A stretch of DNA of 64,000 bases from Demequina activiva. Its GTDB lineage: Bacteria > Actinomycetota > Actinomycetes > Actinomycetales > Demequinaceae. A program made the translations under genes and the position numbers. The DNA is taken from the NCBI RefSeq assembly GCF_016862815.1, contig NZ_BONR01000001.1:744001-808000 (forward strand), written 5' to 3'. How positions within the stretch are numbered: position 1 is the stretch's first letter; each line of letters opens with the position of its first letter. Of this stretch, positions 49,367-58,271 are shown one piece after another. The notes below the pieces were generated by a model. The model was not told the origin of the DNA. It was given only the letters and a program-made list of their open reading frames with translations, and did no database searches.

Positions 49367-50509
49367 ATGCTGCCCCTCATCCTCGGATCGATCGCCTTGA
49401 TCGTCGGGGTGATCGCTCTGGTGCTGGCGGTCTCCGTGACCCGCCGTGTGGGCGCCCGCGACCCGTTCGCCGTCCCCAAGTTCTGGCGACGCGTGCTGCG
49501 CATCAAGCCGGCGACGGCCAACGTCAGCGGCGCCTTCACGATCGATGCTCCGGACAAGCAGCGGGTCGCCTTCGTCGCCAACCCCAGCAAGGAGAGCGTG
49601 ACCGAGATCCGCGAGCGGGCGATGCGGGCATGCGCGATCCGCTACCTGCCGCAGCCCATGTGGTTCGAGACCACCGTGGACGATCCGGGCACGGGACAGG
49701 CGCGCCGGGCCATCGCCGCCGGGGCCGATGTGGTGATCGCCGTCGGGGGCGACGGCACCGTGCGGGCCGTGGCCGAGGCGCTCGCCGGCACGGACATCGC
49801 CATGGGCATCCTCCCCATGGGCACCGGCAACCTGTTCGCACGCAACCTGGACCTTCCCATCAACGACACCTCCGCGCTGATGCGCACGGCCCTCGAGGGC
49901 GTGGACCGCCCCGTCGACGTGGGCTACATGGACATCGAGCGCGCGTTCCCCGGCCACGGGGAGGACAGCCGTCACCTGTTCCTCGTCATGGCGGGCGCGG
50001 GCATCGATGCGGAGATGGTCGCGGGTGCCAACGCGACGCTGAAGCGGCGCCTGGGATGGATGGCGTACTTCTTCGCCGCTCTCGAGCACCTGGGCGACAA
50101 GCGCATGACCGCGACGGTCAGGATCGACGATGCGGAGCCCGTCACGAACGAGATGCGCACCGTGCTGCTGGCGAATGCGGGCAGGCTGCCCGGGGGCCTG
50201 CAGCTGATCCCCGACGCCTCGATCTCGGATGGCCTGCTGGACATCGCCACGCTCGACGCACGCGCCGGGATCGTGGGCTGGACGGACCTGTTCGGCTCGG
50301 TCATCGCGCAGGGCGCAGGCATCAAGCAGTCGGAGCTGCTGCAGGCGTGGCGCGCCTCCCGCATCGATCACGGTCGAGGCAGCTCGGTGGAGATCGCCAT
50401 GGCGTCGCCGCAGCGCGTTCAGGTCGACGGCGAGGAGCTGGGGCGCGCGTCGCGTGTGAAGGCGTGGCTCGAGCCCGGATCGCTCCGAGTGAGGGTGCCG
50501 GCCACCTGA
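49367..50509 (+). CDS. Diacylglycerol/sphingosine kinase-family protein
   Basis: A 380-residue DAGK_cat protein. An N-terminal membrane helix (LILGSIALIVGVIALVLAVSV) is followed by the ATP-binding core VVIAVGGDGTVRAVAEALAGTDIAMGILPMGTGNLFARNL and the second domain AGAGIDAEMVAGANATLKRRLGWMAYFFAAL. It probably phosphorylates a lipid at the inner membrane face, as DgkB/YegS proteins do. Followed at once by the inverted-repeat element at 50548. Confidence 0.9.
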   Translation: MLPLILGSIALIVGVIALVLAVSVTRRVGARDPFAVPKFWRRVLRIKPATANVSGAFTIDAPDKQRVAFVANPSKESVTEIRERAMRACAIRYLPQPMWFETTVDDPGTGQARRAIAAGADVVIAVGGDGTVRAVAEALAGTDIAMGILPMGTGNLFARNLDLPINDTSALMRTALEGVDRPVDVGYMDIERAFPGHGEDSRHLFLVMAGAGIDAEMVAGANATLKRRLGWMAYFFAALEHLGDKRMTATVRIDDAEPVTNEMRTVLLANAGRLPGGLQLIPDASISDGLLDIATLDARAGIVGWTDLFGSVIAQGAGIKQSELLQAWRASRIDHGRGSSVEIAMASPQRVQVDGEELGRASRVKAWLEPGSLRVRVPAT

Positions 50510-50547
50510 GCCGTCGCATCGGCCGTCTCCCCCACTCCCGCTCCCTC

Positions 50548-50602
50548 AGAATTTGGCACCATTTTCATCGCCCAATAGGCGCAATGAGGAAGAACCTTCC
50601 AG
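50548..50602 (+). repeat. Left arm of the DUF559 element
   Basis: AGAATTTGGCACCATTTTC then ATCGCCCA, a 9-base variable stretch, then ATGAGGAAGAACCTTCCAG. The inner block forms its own small dyad GGAAG/CTTCC. Confidence 0.75.
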
Positions 50603-50618
50603 CGGCGCGCGACGAACG

Positions 50619-51536
50619 TCAGCGCTGCCTCACCGCAAGAGCCTCTCGCGCACGGGCCCGGCACCACTCGGGTCGACGCGTCACGTCCTCCCACGTGAGA
50701 CGAATCACGGAGTAGCCGGCCGCCACGAGAAGCGCGTCTCGCTCGAGGTCCTTGCGCCGCGCCTGGTCGTCGGAGTGATATCGGCGGGAGTCGAGCTCGA
50801 CCGCGACCTTCGCGTCACGGTGCAGCATGTCGGGGTGCAGCGCGACACCCACCGCGATCACCTCCCCCTGGCGCTCCCAGCCCTGCCACTCCGGACCCAC
50901 GAACACCTGCGTCGCCGCGACGTGCTCGAGCATGCTCTGCACTCCGGCCCTAGCCAGATCGACGACCTCGGCGAGCTGTGCGCGCGCGGGAATCCGCCCG
51001 TGCTCGGGCAGGCGGCGCCGCAAGGCCTCGGCGTCAACCGGTCCGTCTCTCATGATGTCGAGGAGACGGCCGATGCGCTGGTCGGGGGCCGCTCGGCGCC
51101 ATACGAGGATCGCGGCGTCCTCGGGCGACAGCACCCGCACTCCGTCGACCACCGCAATCTCGAACGGTCGATCGGTACGCAGAACTGTCGCGCATCGTGG
51201 CGCGGAACGTCGTACCGCCGTGGGCAGCACCACGTCGACTGCGTCGAACCGCGCCGCGGCCCATCCATGCAGCCACAGCGCTGCCGCGCCCGAGATCGCG
51301 CCATGCGGCTCCATCCACCTCACGACAGCCTCGATCTGGCACGCGACGCTCGTCTGATGCTCGCGGTGCGCCCACTGCCCAGGCGCGATGCGCACTACCA
51401 GCCCGTATCGCTGCGCGTCGGACAAGGTTCGCCTGCTCCAGCGCTCCTCGAGCTCGCCGCGAGACCACGGGCGTGGGTATGCGGCCATCGCCGCTGCCAT
51501 CGAGGCGACGGACGGGGCGCTGCGGCGTCGAGTCAT
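50619..51536 (-). CDS. AbiEi-HTH plus DUF559 (Vsr-like endonuclease) protein
   Basis: A 305-residue protein. Residues 1-95 contain an AbiEi-like winged helix: WSRGELEERWSRRTLSDAQRYGLVVRIAPGQWA, then a nucleotidyl/antitoxin-core-like ISGAAALWLHGWAAARFDAVDVVLPT. The C-terminal 110 residues fit DUF559, a PD-(D/E)xK/Vsr-type fold: GVALHPDMLHRDAKVAVELDSRRYH, then KDLERDALLVAAGYSVIRLTWEDV. The D and E-x-D positions suit a metal-dependent nuclease. The family is abundant in actinobacteria without a proven role. Here it is the only gene inside a pair of terminal inverted repeats, which makes a selfish or homing function worth testing. Confidence 0.78.
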   Translation of the reverse strand: MTRRRSAPSVASMAAAMAAYPRPWSRGELEERWSRRTLSDAQRYGLVVRIAPGQWAHREHQTSVACQIEAVVRWMEPHGAISGAAALWLHGWAAARFDAVDVVLPTAVRRSAPRCATVLRTDRPFEIAVVDGVRVLSPEDAAILVWRRAAPDQRIGRLLDIMRDGPVDAEALRRRLPEHGRIPARAQLAEVVDLARAGVQSMLEHVAATQVFVGPEWQGWERQGEVIAVGVALHPDMLHRDAKVAVELDSRRYHSDDQARRKDLERDALLVAAGYSVIRLTWEDVTRRPEWCRARAREALAVRQR

Positions 51537-51619
51537 GACACGGACAGTAAGAGTGGGGACGAGGAGCGCGCTCGAGCCGGCGCGTCACCTGTGGACATCG
51601 TTCAGGGTGAGCGGCCGCT

Positions 51620-51673
51620 GTGGAGACTCTTTCCTCATCGTTCCGTCTGGGCGATGAAAATGGTGCCAAATTC
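51620..51673 (-). repeat. Right arm of the DUF559 element
   Basis: Reverse-complement arm: GAATTTGGCACCATTTTC then ATCGCCCA, a variable segment, ATGAGGAAAGAGTCTCCAC. The outermost A differs from the other three copies. Confidence 0.75.
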
Positions 51674-51693
51674 CGGGAAGTCGGGTGGAGGGG

Positions 51694-52644
51694 TCAGGCG
51701 TGGTCGCCGTTCCTCAGCTGCTCGACCCACGCCCGGGCGTCCGCGAAGTCCGCGTCCGAGGTCCCCGGCACCACTGGCGTGGGCTCATCCGCCGCCGCCG
51801 GGTACGAGCCCAGGAACACCACCAGCGGGCAGGTGCGACGCAGGCCCATGAGGGCCTCCGCCATGCGCTGCTCCGCCACGTGCCCCAGGGCGTCGATCGA
51901 GAACGAGTACTCGCCTGGCCGGTCCCAGCGGGGACGCGACTCGATGCGTGACAGATTCACGCCGCGCGCCGCGAACTGCTCGAGCATCTCCAGCAGCGCG
52001 CCGGAGCGGTCCGTGGGCAGGTGGACGGTGAGCGTGGTCTTGTCGCGGCCCGTGGGCTCGGGCACGGCCGCGGGACGCCCCACCTTCACGAACCGCGTCG
52101 CAGCGTGCTCGTTGTCCGCGACGTGCTCCTCGATCAGGTGCAGCCCCAGGCCGGCGGCGGTGCCTGGTGGAGCGAGTGCTGCGTCGACGTCGATGCCCTC
52201 GACGGCCTCGCCGGCGGCGATCGCTCGCGCGCCCGCGGCGTTCGAGGAGGCGGGCACGAACACCGCCTGCGGAATGGTCACGTGCGCCCATCGACGCACC
52301 TGGGCCCAGGCGTGCGAGTGCGCGGTGACCCGCGTGATGTCGCCGTGCGCGATCCCCTCCCGCGCGACCAGCTCGAACTCGACGGGCAGGACGGTCTCCG
52401 CGAGGATCACCAGCGGTGCGCCCTCAGCCAGCGTGTCCAGGGTCGCGGTGACGCCGCCCTCGACCGTGTTCTCGATCGCGACCACAGCGAAGTCGACCTC
52501 GCCGGCACGCACCGCGCCCAGGGCCGCCGGCACGTCCACCACGGGCACGTACTCGGCGTCCTCGGGGGACACCATGCGGCGCAGGGCCGCCTCGGTGAAG
52601 GTGCCAGCAGGTCCCAGGAACGCGTAGCGGGGCCTCGTGCTCAC
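51694..52644 (-). CDS. pheA: Prephenate dehydratase
   Basis: A 316-residue enzyme converting prephenate to phenylpyruvate. The catalytic domain starts RYAFLGPAGTFTEAALRRM and has VVAIENTVEGGV and TRVTAHSHAWAQVRRW. A C-terminal ACT domain (HLPTDRSGALLEMLEQFAARGVNLSRIESRP) gives feedback control by phenylalanine. Monofunctional, without chorismate mutase, as is usual in actinobacteria. GTG 52644 overlaps the glycosyltransferase stop by 4 nt. Confidence 0.95.
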   Translation of the reverse strand: MSTRPRYAFLGPAGTFTEAALRRMVSPEDAEYVPVVDVPAALGAVRAGEVDFAVVAIENTVEGGVTATLDTLAEGAPLVILAETVLPVEFELVAREGIAHGDITRVTAHSHAWAQVRRWAHVTIPQAVFVPASSNAAGARAIAAGEAVEGIDVDAALAPPGTAAGLGLHLIEEHVADNEHAATRFVKVGRPAAVPEPTGRDKTTLTVHLPTDRSGALLEMLEQFAARGVNLSRIESRPRWDRPGEYSFSIDALGHVAEQRMAEALMGLRRTCPLVVFLGSYPAAADEPTPVVPGTSDADFADARAWVEQLRNGDHA

Positions 52645-53660
52645 TGGTCCTCCTCGGTGGCGGTCTGCTTGGCCACGGTCGCGTCGGCGTCCAGGGCATC
52701 GCCTTCGCGGCCCTGGCGAGTGCGGCGCGCCACGGCCTCGCGTGCGCCGCTGATCCCGCTCTTCACGCGTCGGGTGCTCACGGCCATCATGACGTCACGG
52801 TACTGGGCTGCGCGCGCGGCGGCCGCGCGGGGGGAGGTGCCGGGCGCACGGTGGCGGATCTCGCACTCGACCTCGGTGGCGCGCATCCCGGCATGCAGGA
52901 CGTCGATCGTCATGCCCACCTCGAGCCCGGCGCCGCGGGCGAGCGGCATGGCCGCCTCGAGCGCCTCGCGGGTGAGGCAGCGGATGGGGCCCAGCGGGTC
53001 CGTGGGCGTCCAGCCCGAGGCCTGCTCGATGGCTCGCCTGGCGGCCTTGCCGGAGGTGCTGAGGGTGCGGGCCTGACCTTCCGTCACGGCGATCGCGAGA
53101 TCCGCGACATGCTCCACGACCGCGGGCACGAGCGGAGCGGCGCCCACCGCGTGGTGCCCCAGTCCGCCGGGCAGCAGCAGCACGGCACGGGGCGTCCGGC
53201 CCGGCTCGTCGCGCATCGCGATCACCGAGCTTCCGGTCTCGATCGACGCCGTGCGCCCACGATGGTGCGAGTGCCGCACCACGACGGCACCGGCCTTGCG
53301 CGCGAGCTCCTGGGTGTTGTCGCCGGAGGCGTCGTCGACCACGAGCACCAGGTCGATGCCCGGGATCGATCGGGCGGCGCGCACGGTCGCGGCGATGCGA
53401 CGGGCTTGGTTGTGCGCCACGATCAGGGCGGCCGCGGCATGCAGATCCGCGGCCCGCTTGACGCCGCCCCGTCTGCGCGCGGGGGCGGATCCATCTCCGG
53501 CAGCCTTGCGCGCGGGAGCGGTACGCCGGGCCGATGCGGCGGCGGGCTTCTTGGCGGGCGTGCCCGTGGCGCCGGCGCCGCGAGGGCGCGCCGAGCCGTC
53601 CTGCGGTGCCTCCTGATCCGCAGGCGCAGAGGACGGGGGAGTCCGGCGCTTGGCTGCCAC
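52641..53660 (-). CDS. Glycosyltransferase family 2-like protein with basic N-terminal tail
   Basis: A 339-residue protein. The first 70 residues are Ala/Pro/Lys/Arg-rich with KKPAAASARRTAPARKAAG, resembling histone-like actinobacterial tails. From residue 75 a GT2-like fold follows: AALIVAHNQARRIAATVRAARSIPGIDLVLVVDDASGDNTQELARKAGAVVVRH, with the DDAS motif for nucleotide-sugar binding. No membrane helix is visible. The pairing with pheA by a 4-nt overlap is unexplained. The substrate is unknown. Confidence 0.78.
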   Translation of the reverse strand: MAAKRRTPPSSAPADQEAPQDGSARPRGAGATGTPAKKPAAASARRTAPARKAAGDGSAPARRRGGVKRAADLHAAAALIVAHNQARRIAATVRAARSIPGIDLVLVVDDASGDNTQELARKAGAVVVRHSHHRGRTASIETGSSVIAMRDEPGRTPRAVLLLPGGLGHHAVGAAPLVPAVVEHVADLAIAVTEGQARTLSTSGKAARRAIEQASGWTPTDPLGPIRCLTREALEAAMPLARGAGLEVGMTIDVLHAGMRATEVECEIRHRAPGTSPRAAAARAAQYRDVMMAVSTRRVKSGISGAREAVARRTRQGREGDALDADATVAKQTATEEDQ

Positions 53661-53778
53661 GTGCCCAGCCTAGCCGGGGACCCGGGGGGTTTTGTCAAAC
53701 TTTGACGCTCGCGTGACGTTCCCGTGAATGACCCGTACCGATGGACGGCGCGGGCGGGAAGGTGCAAGAGTGGGGCGC

Positions 53779-55458
53779 ATGCATGAGCGCGCCGGAACAC
53801 CCGCCCAACCCCAGGACCTCATCGACGTGGACGCCCTGTTGGGGGCCTACTTCGATCAGGTGCCGGACCCTGCGAATCCGGAGCAGAAGGTGGTCTTCGG
53901 CACGTCCGGACACCGGGGCAGCGCGTTCGACACCGCCTTCAACGAGGCGCACATCGTCGCCACCACCGCGGCGATCGTGGAGTATCGCCGCGCTCAAGGC
54001 ACCGACGGGCCGCTCTTCCTGGGCAAGGACACCCACGCGCTGTCGGGCCCGGCGCAGGACACGGCGCTCGAGGTGCTGGCCGCCGCAGGGGTGCGGGTGT
54101 GCATCGACGCTCGCGACGGCTACACGCCCACGCCCGCCGTCTCGCTCGCCATCCTCGTGGAGAACGGCGCCGTGGACCCCACCGGGCTGCGCACGTCCGG
54201 ATCGGGCCTCGCCGACGGCATCGTGGTCACGCCGTCGCACAATCCTCCCCGCGATGGCGGCTTCAAGTACAACCCCCCGCACGGCGGCCCCGCGGACTCG
54301 GACGCCACCCGCTGGATCGCGAACCGCGCCAACGAGATCCTCACGGGCGGCGCGTGGCGACAGGTGCCGCGCAAGCAGCTGAAGGACGCCCTCGCGGCGG
54401 ACAGCACCGAGCGCTTCGACTACCTCCATCTCTACCTGCGCCACCTTCCGACCGTGATCGATCTGGACGCGATCCGCTCAGGCGGCGTGCGCATCGGCGC
54501 GGACCCGCTGGGCGGCGCCGCGGTCGACTACTGGGGCGCCATCGGCGAGGAGCACCGCCTGGACCTGACCGTCGTGAACCCCGAGGTGGACCCCACGTGG
54601 CGCTTCATGACGCTCGACTGGGACGGCAAGATCCGCATGGACTGCTCGAGCCCCTCCGCGATGGCGAGCTTGCGCGGCCTCATGGAGGGCGCGGACGCGC
54701 CGTACGACATCGCGACGGGCAACGACGCGGACTCCGATCGGCACGGCATCGTCACCCGCGATGGCGGGCTGATGAACCCCAACCACTTCCTCGCGACTGC
54801 GATCTCGTACCTGTACGGCGGGGCGCGGCCGGACTGGCGGCCCGATGCGCGCATCGGCAAGACCCTCGTGTCCTCGTCCCTCATCGACCGGGTGGGAGCG
54901 AAGCTGGGCCGCCGCGTCGAGGAGGTGCCCGTGGGCTTCAAGTGGTTCGTGCCGGGGCTGCTGAGCGGCGAGGTGGGCTTTGGCGGTGAGGAGTCCGCTG
55001 GGGCATCCTTCCTGCGACGCGACGGCCGGGTGTGGACCACGGACAAGGACGGCATCCTGCTGTGCCTGCTGGCGTCGGAGATCATGGGCGCCACCGGACG
55101 CACGCCCTCGCAGCTGCACCGCGACCTCACCGATGAGCTGGGCGAGAGCTGGTACGCCCGCGTCGACGCCGCCGCGACCAAGGCACAGAAGGACACCCTC
55201 GCGCAGCTGTCGCCGTCTCAGGTGAGTGCGACGGAGCTCGCCGGCCAGGAGATCACGGCGAAGCTCACGGAGGCGCCCGGCAACGGGGCGGCCATCGGCG
55301 GTCTCAAGGTCACCACGGCCGATGCCTGGTTCGCCGCGCGCCCGTCCGGCACCGAGGACGTGTACAAGATCTACGCGGAGAGCTTCGTGTCCGAGGCGCA
55401 CCTGGGCGAAGTGCAGGACGCCGCTCGGACCGTGGTCGCGGAGGCGCTCGAGGGCTGA
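53779..55458 (+). CDS. pgm: Phosphoglucomutase (alpha-D-glucose-phosphate-specific)
   Basis: A 559-residue alpha-phosphohexomutase interconverting glucose 1- and 6-phosphate. All four active-site loops are present: FGTSGHRGSAFD, VTPSHNPPRDGGFKYN with the phosphoserine, DADSDRHG for the metal, and GGEESAGASF. The phosphate loop RPSGTEDVYKIYAESF closes the protein. I used ATG 53779. An upstream ATG in the same frame at 53728 is possible but lacks homology. Confidence 0.94.
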   Translation: MHERAGTPAQPQDLIDVDALLGAYFDQVPDPANPEQKVVFGTSGHRGSAFDTAFNEAHIVATTAAIVEYRRAQGTDGPLFLGKDTHALSGPAQDTALEVLAAAGVRVCIDARDGYTPTPAVSLAILVENGAVDPTGLRTSGSGLADGIVVTPSHNPPRDGGFKYNPPHGGPADSDATRWIANRANEILTGGAWRQVPRKQLKDALAADSTERFDYLHLYLRHLPTVIDLDAIRSGGVRIGADPLGGAAVDYWGAIGEEHRLDLTVVNPEVDPTWRFMTLDWDGKIRMDCSSPSAMASLRGLMEGADAPYDIATGNDADSDRHGIVTRDGGLMNPNHFLATAISYLYGGARPDWRPDARIGKTLVSSSLIDRVGAKLGRRVEEVPVGFKWFVPGLLSGEVGFGGEESAGASFLRRDGRVWTTDKDGILLCLLASEIMGATGRTPSQLHRDLTDELGESWYARVDAAATKAQKDTLAQLSPSQVSATELAGQEITAKLTEAPGNGAAIGGLKVTTADAWFAARPSGTEDVYKIYAESFVSEAHLGEVQDAARTVVAEALEG

Positions 55459-55474
55459 GCGCCCGTACGGTCCG

Positions 55475-56500
55475 TCAGGCCCGGTCGATCCAGCGTCCGT
55501 GCGGATGCGCGATCGCGACCGTCTCGCCGCGGTCGAAGGACGGTCCCACGCGCACGGCGGCGGCCGGGTGCTCGGCGACGGGCTCGAGACCCACCCGCGT
55601 GACGTCCCGGTGCCGAGTCGCCTCGTCCACCGCCGCGTCGATGTCCGCCCTCACCGCGGCATCGGCTTGGTACAGGGCGATGGTGTGCCACACCACCACC
55701 GGACCAGGCGGGAGGGTCGCGACCACCTCCGTGAGCGCCGTGGCCGCGTCGCCCGCGACCATCCGCACCTCCGTGGAGCGGCGCAGCGCGATGGCGGCAC
55801 GCAGTCGAGCGAGCCGGTCCAGGTGCTCGGGCCACACCAGGGCCTCGAGCCACGCTGCTGCGGCCGGGTCCGTGGCGTCCACCGGCGACAGGTCGATGCC
55901 GGTCCGCGTCGCCAGCTCCGGCACCCGCGCAGGCAGGTCGAAGCCGCCCCGATCGTCGCACTCGAGCTCGAGCACCCCGCCGCCGATGCGCGTGTCGCCC
56001 TCCGCACCGCGGTACCGGTAGGCGAAGCGGTCCAGCAGCAGGTTGAGGCCGGCCGATGCGCCCAGGTCGATCGCGTGCACGGCTCCGCGGTCTCGGGGCA
56101 GCCACGGCAGCAGCACGGCGGCGCGACCCACCTCATTGGTCTGAGTGCGGTGCGACTGCGCGATCGCGAGCAGCGCGTCCTCGCGTGCGAGAACGTGGTC
56201 CCGGAACGCCGCCACGGCGTCGGCGCCCGCCTCGCGCGCGGGTGAGGTGAGGTGCGGGTACCACGCGGCCAACGCATCGGCCGGACTCGTGGTGAGGCGC
56301 ACGGCGCCGAACAGCAGGTTCAGGGGCGGAACGTTGTCGATCCGAGCCACCACCCGCAGCAGCTCCGGATCCTGCGCGATGCCGAGCGCGAGCGCGCGGT
56401 ACAGCGGCGAGTCGCTCGCAGCGTCCGCCCAGCGACGCACCTCTGCGGCGACCTGGTCGAGATCCGCGCGATCGGCCGCGCTCCAGTCGATCGTGCCCAT
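55475..56500 (-). CDS. DUF2332-family protein
   Basis: A 341-residue protein of DUF2332, common in actinobacteria. It has a helical N-terminus (DSPLYRALALGIAQDPELLRVV, PPLNLLFGAV), then a Rossmann-like core with HAIDLGASAGLNLLLDRFAYRY resembling a SAM-binding glycine loop, and VVWHTIALYQ. It may be a methyltransferase-like enzyme, but the function is not established. It converges with pgm 16 bp away and is divergent from the AlkZ-like gene. Confidence 0.85.
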   Translation of the reverse strand: MGTIDWSAADRADLDQVAAEVRRWADAASDSPLYRALALGIAQDPELLRVVARIDNVPPLNLLFGAVRLTTSPADALAAWYPHLTSPAREAGADAVAAFRDHVLAREDALLAIAQSHRTQTNEVGRAAVLLPWLPRDRGAVHAIDLGASAGLNLLLDRFAYRYRGAEGDTRIGGGVLELECDDRGGFDLPARVPELATRTGIDLSPVDATDPAAAAWLEALVWPEHLDRLARLRAAIALRRSTEVRMVAGDAATALTEVVATLPPGPVVVWHTIALYQADAAVRADIDAAVDEATRHRDVTRVGLEPVAEHPAAAVRVGPSFDRGETVAIAHPHGRWIDRA

Positions 56501-56606
56501 CGCACCTCCCGAGCACACTGTGCCAGGACGCCGTGGTCGGTGCCCAGGGCCGGTGGGGCGCGCCCTGGCTCCGCTGAGTGTCACCGCGCCTCGCTAGCGT
56601 GGGCAC

Positions 56607-57725
56607 ATGACCGCGCTCCCGGGCTCCGAGGTGCAGGCGCTGCGCATGCGGGCACTGCTGCTGGCCGGCGACCATGCGCACCGCTCCGTGGGCGACGTCG
56701 CCATGTGGATGGGCGCCATGCAGGCGCAGGATCTCGCGAGCGGGATGTGGTCCCTGGGGATCCGCCTGCCGCACCTCACGGCGCCGGACGTGGACGCGGC
56801 CCTCGAGCGTCGCGAGGCGCTGCGCACCTGGCCCATGCGAGGCACGGTGCATCTGGTTCCTGCGCGCGATGCCCGGTGGATGCTCGACCTGATGTCCGGG
56901 AAGCCGCTGGCGGGCGCTGCTGCTCGGAGGCAGTTCCTGGGGATCACCGAGGACACGGTCGCGACCGCGAACGCGGCGCTCGAGGGTGTCCTGCGCGGCG
57001 GCAAGCGACTCACCAGGTCGCAGTGCCTCGAGGCGATCGCGGATGCCGGGGTGCCCTCGCCTGGCCAGGTGGGCTACCACCTGCTCTGGTACGCCTCGCA
57101 GGTGGGGCTGACGTGCATGGGTCCGCAGGACGGCAAGGAGCAGACGTTCGTGCTGCTCGACGAGTGGGTGCCTGACCCCGTAGCGCTCGAGCGCGAGGAG
57201 GCGCTCGCGGAGATCGCCGTGCGCTACGTCCGCAGTCATGGGCCGGTCACCGTGAAGGATCTCGCGCGCTGGACCGGACTGGGAGTGCGCGAGTGCCGCG
57301 CGGGCGTGGCGGGCGCGGGGCAGCGCTTGAGAGCGGTCGACACCGATCACGGTCCCATGGTCGCGGCGGCGGAGGCCCTTGACGACGCTCCGCCCGCGAA
57401 CGAGGGCGGCCTCGTCATCCCGCCTGGCTTCGACGAGTACATGCTGGGCTACGGGGATCGCTCACTCATGATGGAGCCGCAGCACATGAACGCCGTGGTG
57501 CCGGGCGGCAACGGGGTGTTCCGGGCGACGCTCGTGCGCGACGGTCGGGTGGTCGGGACCTGGAAGCGGACCATGCGCACCACGACCTGTGTGATCGACG
57601 TCGACCCGCTCACGCGGCTGGACGCTCGCGAGCGCGACGGCTTCGAGCAGGCGTTCGCCCGCTACGGCACGTTCATGGGACGCGGCCTCGACGTACGCTG
57701 GGGCGCCGTCACCCGAACTGGCTGA
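56607..57725 (+). CDS. HTH_42 winged-helix protein, AlkZ/AlkX-like DNA glycosylase
   Basis: A 372-residue protein of the HTH_42 (YcaQ/AlkZ) superfamily: tandem winged helices, with QAQ in MGAMQAQDLASGMWSLGIR, the glutamine-x-glutamine motif needed for interstrand-crosslink or alkylpurine glycosylase activity in AlkZ. GTVHLVPARDARWML and PGFDEYMLGYGDR are the other conserved blocks. Whether it unhooks crosslinks or cleaves alkylated bases cannot be decided here. Its 3' end overlaps the converging DUF4190 gene by 17 bp. Confidence 0.85.
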   Translation: MTALPGSEVQALRMRALLLAGDHAHRSVGDVAMWMGAMQAQDLASGMWSLGIRLPHLTAPDVDAALERREALRTWPMRGTVHLVPARDARWMLDLMSGKPLAGAAARRQFLGITEDTVATANAALEGVLRGGKRLTRSQCLEAIADAGVPSPGQVGYHLLWYASQVGLTCMGPQDGKEQTFVLLDEWVPDPVALEREEALAEIAVRYVRSHGPVTVKDLARWTGLGVRECRAGVAGAGQRLRAVDTDHGPMVAAAEALDDAPPANEGGLVIPPGFDEYMLGYGDRSLMMEPQHMNAVVPGGNGVFRATLVRDGRVVGTWKRTMRTTTCVIDVDPLTRLDARERDGFEQAFARYGTFMGRGLDVRWGAVTRTG

Positions 57726-58215
57726 GCGCGTACAGCAGCAGCCCATAGATCGCGATGATCCCCACGACTGCCACGGCGCCGGTGATGATCGCGGCCAGCG
57801 CCAGACGCTTGTTCGTGGCGAGTCCGTTGCGCGCGGCCGCGCGTCCCCGCACGCCCAGCACCATTCCGCTGATCGCGAGCACGAGCACCACCAGCACCGG
57901 CGTGCTGAAGCCCACGAACCACGCCAGCAGACCCGCGAGCGCCAGGCCGGACAGCACCATGCCCACGACAGCACGCCGGTTGTGCTCGGTCGCTCGATCG
58001 AACGTCACACCCTCGAGGCTGAGCGCCTGCTCGCCGCGGGAACCGGGGTGCGGTGGCGGCACCGCCGGCCCACCGTCCAGCGGAACGGGCGTGGACGCCG
58101 GGTTGGTCGCGCCTGCGGGGCCGCTGTACCAGTCGTCGGGCGCAACGATCGCGCCGTCCTCGCGCGGCTGGTCCGGCCCCTGCTCATCAGGACGATGCTC
58201 GTCGGGCTGGGTCAT
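57709..58215 (-). CDS. DUF4190-type membrane protein
   Basis: A 168-residue protein. An acidic/Pro-rich cytoplasmic head is followed by two paired hydrophobic helices, VVGMVLSGLALAGLLAWFVGFSTPVLVVLVLAISGMVLGVRG and LALAAIITGAVAVVGIIAIYGLLLYAL, the DUF4190 pattern. Such proteins often accompany signalling or transport genes in actinobacteria. No defined role. Confidence 0.75.
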   Translation of the reverse strand: MTQPDEHRPDEQGPDQPREDGAIVAPDDWYSGPAGATNPASTPVPLDGGPAVPPPHPGSRGEQALSLEGVTFDRATEHNRRAVVGMVLSGLALAGLLAWFVGFSTPVLVVLVLAISGMVLGVRGRAAARNGLATNKRLALAAIITGAVAVVGIIAIYGLLLYALSQFG

Positions 58216-58271
58216 GGTCGGCTCCCCTCGCCGGTTGATCAGGCCAGGCTAGCGGCTCGCACCAGCGGCGA

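Larger units (their letters stand above)
50548..51673. mobile_element. Inverted-repeat element carrying a DUF559 nuclease-like gene
   Basis: A 1.1-kb unit bounded by two inward-facing copies of the arm also seen at 1-203. The left arm (50548-50602) abuts the gene's 3' end. The right arm (51620-51673) lies upstream of its start, leaving an 80-bp promoter region. No transposase is present. The single gene encodes an AbiEi-type HTH plus a DUF559 endonuclease-like domain. No obvious target duplication flanks the unit. It sits between a lipid kinase gene and pheA. Either the gene product acts in mobility, or the arms are expression or regulatory modules. Confidence 0.62.
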
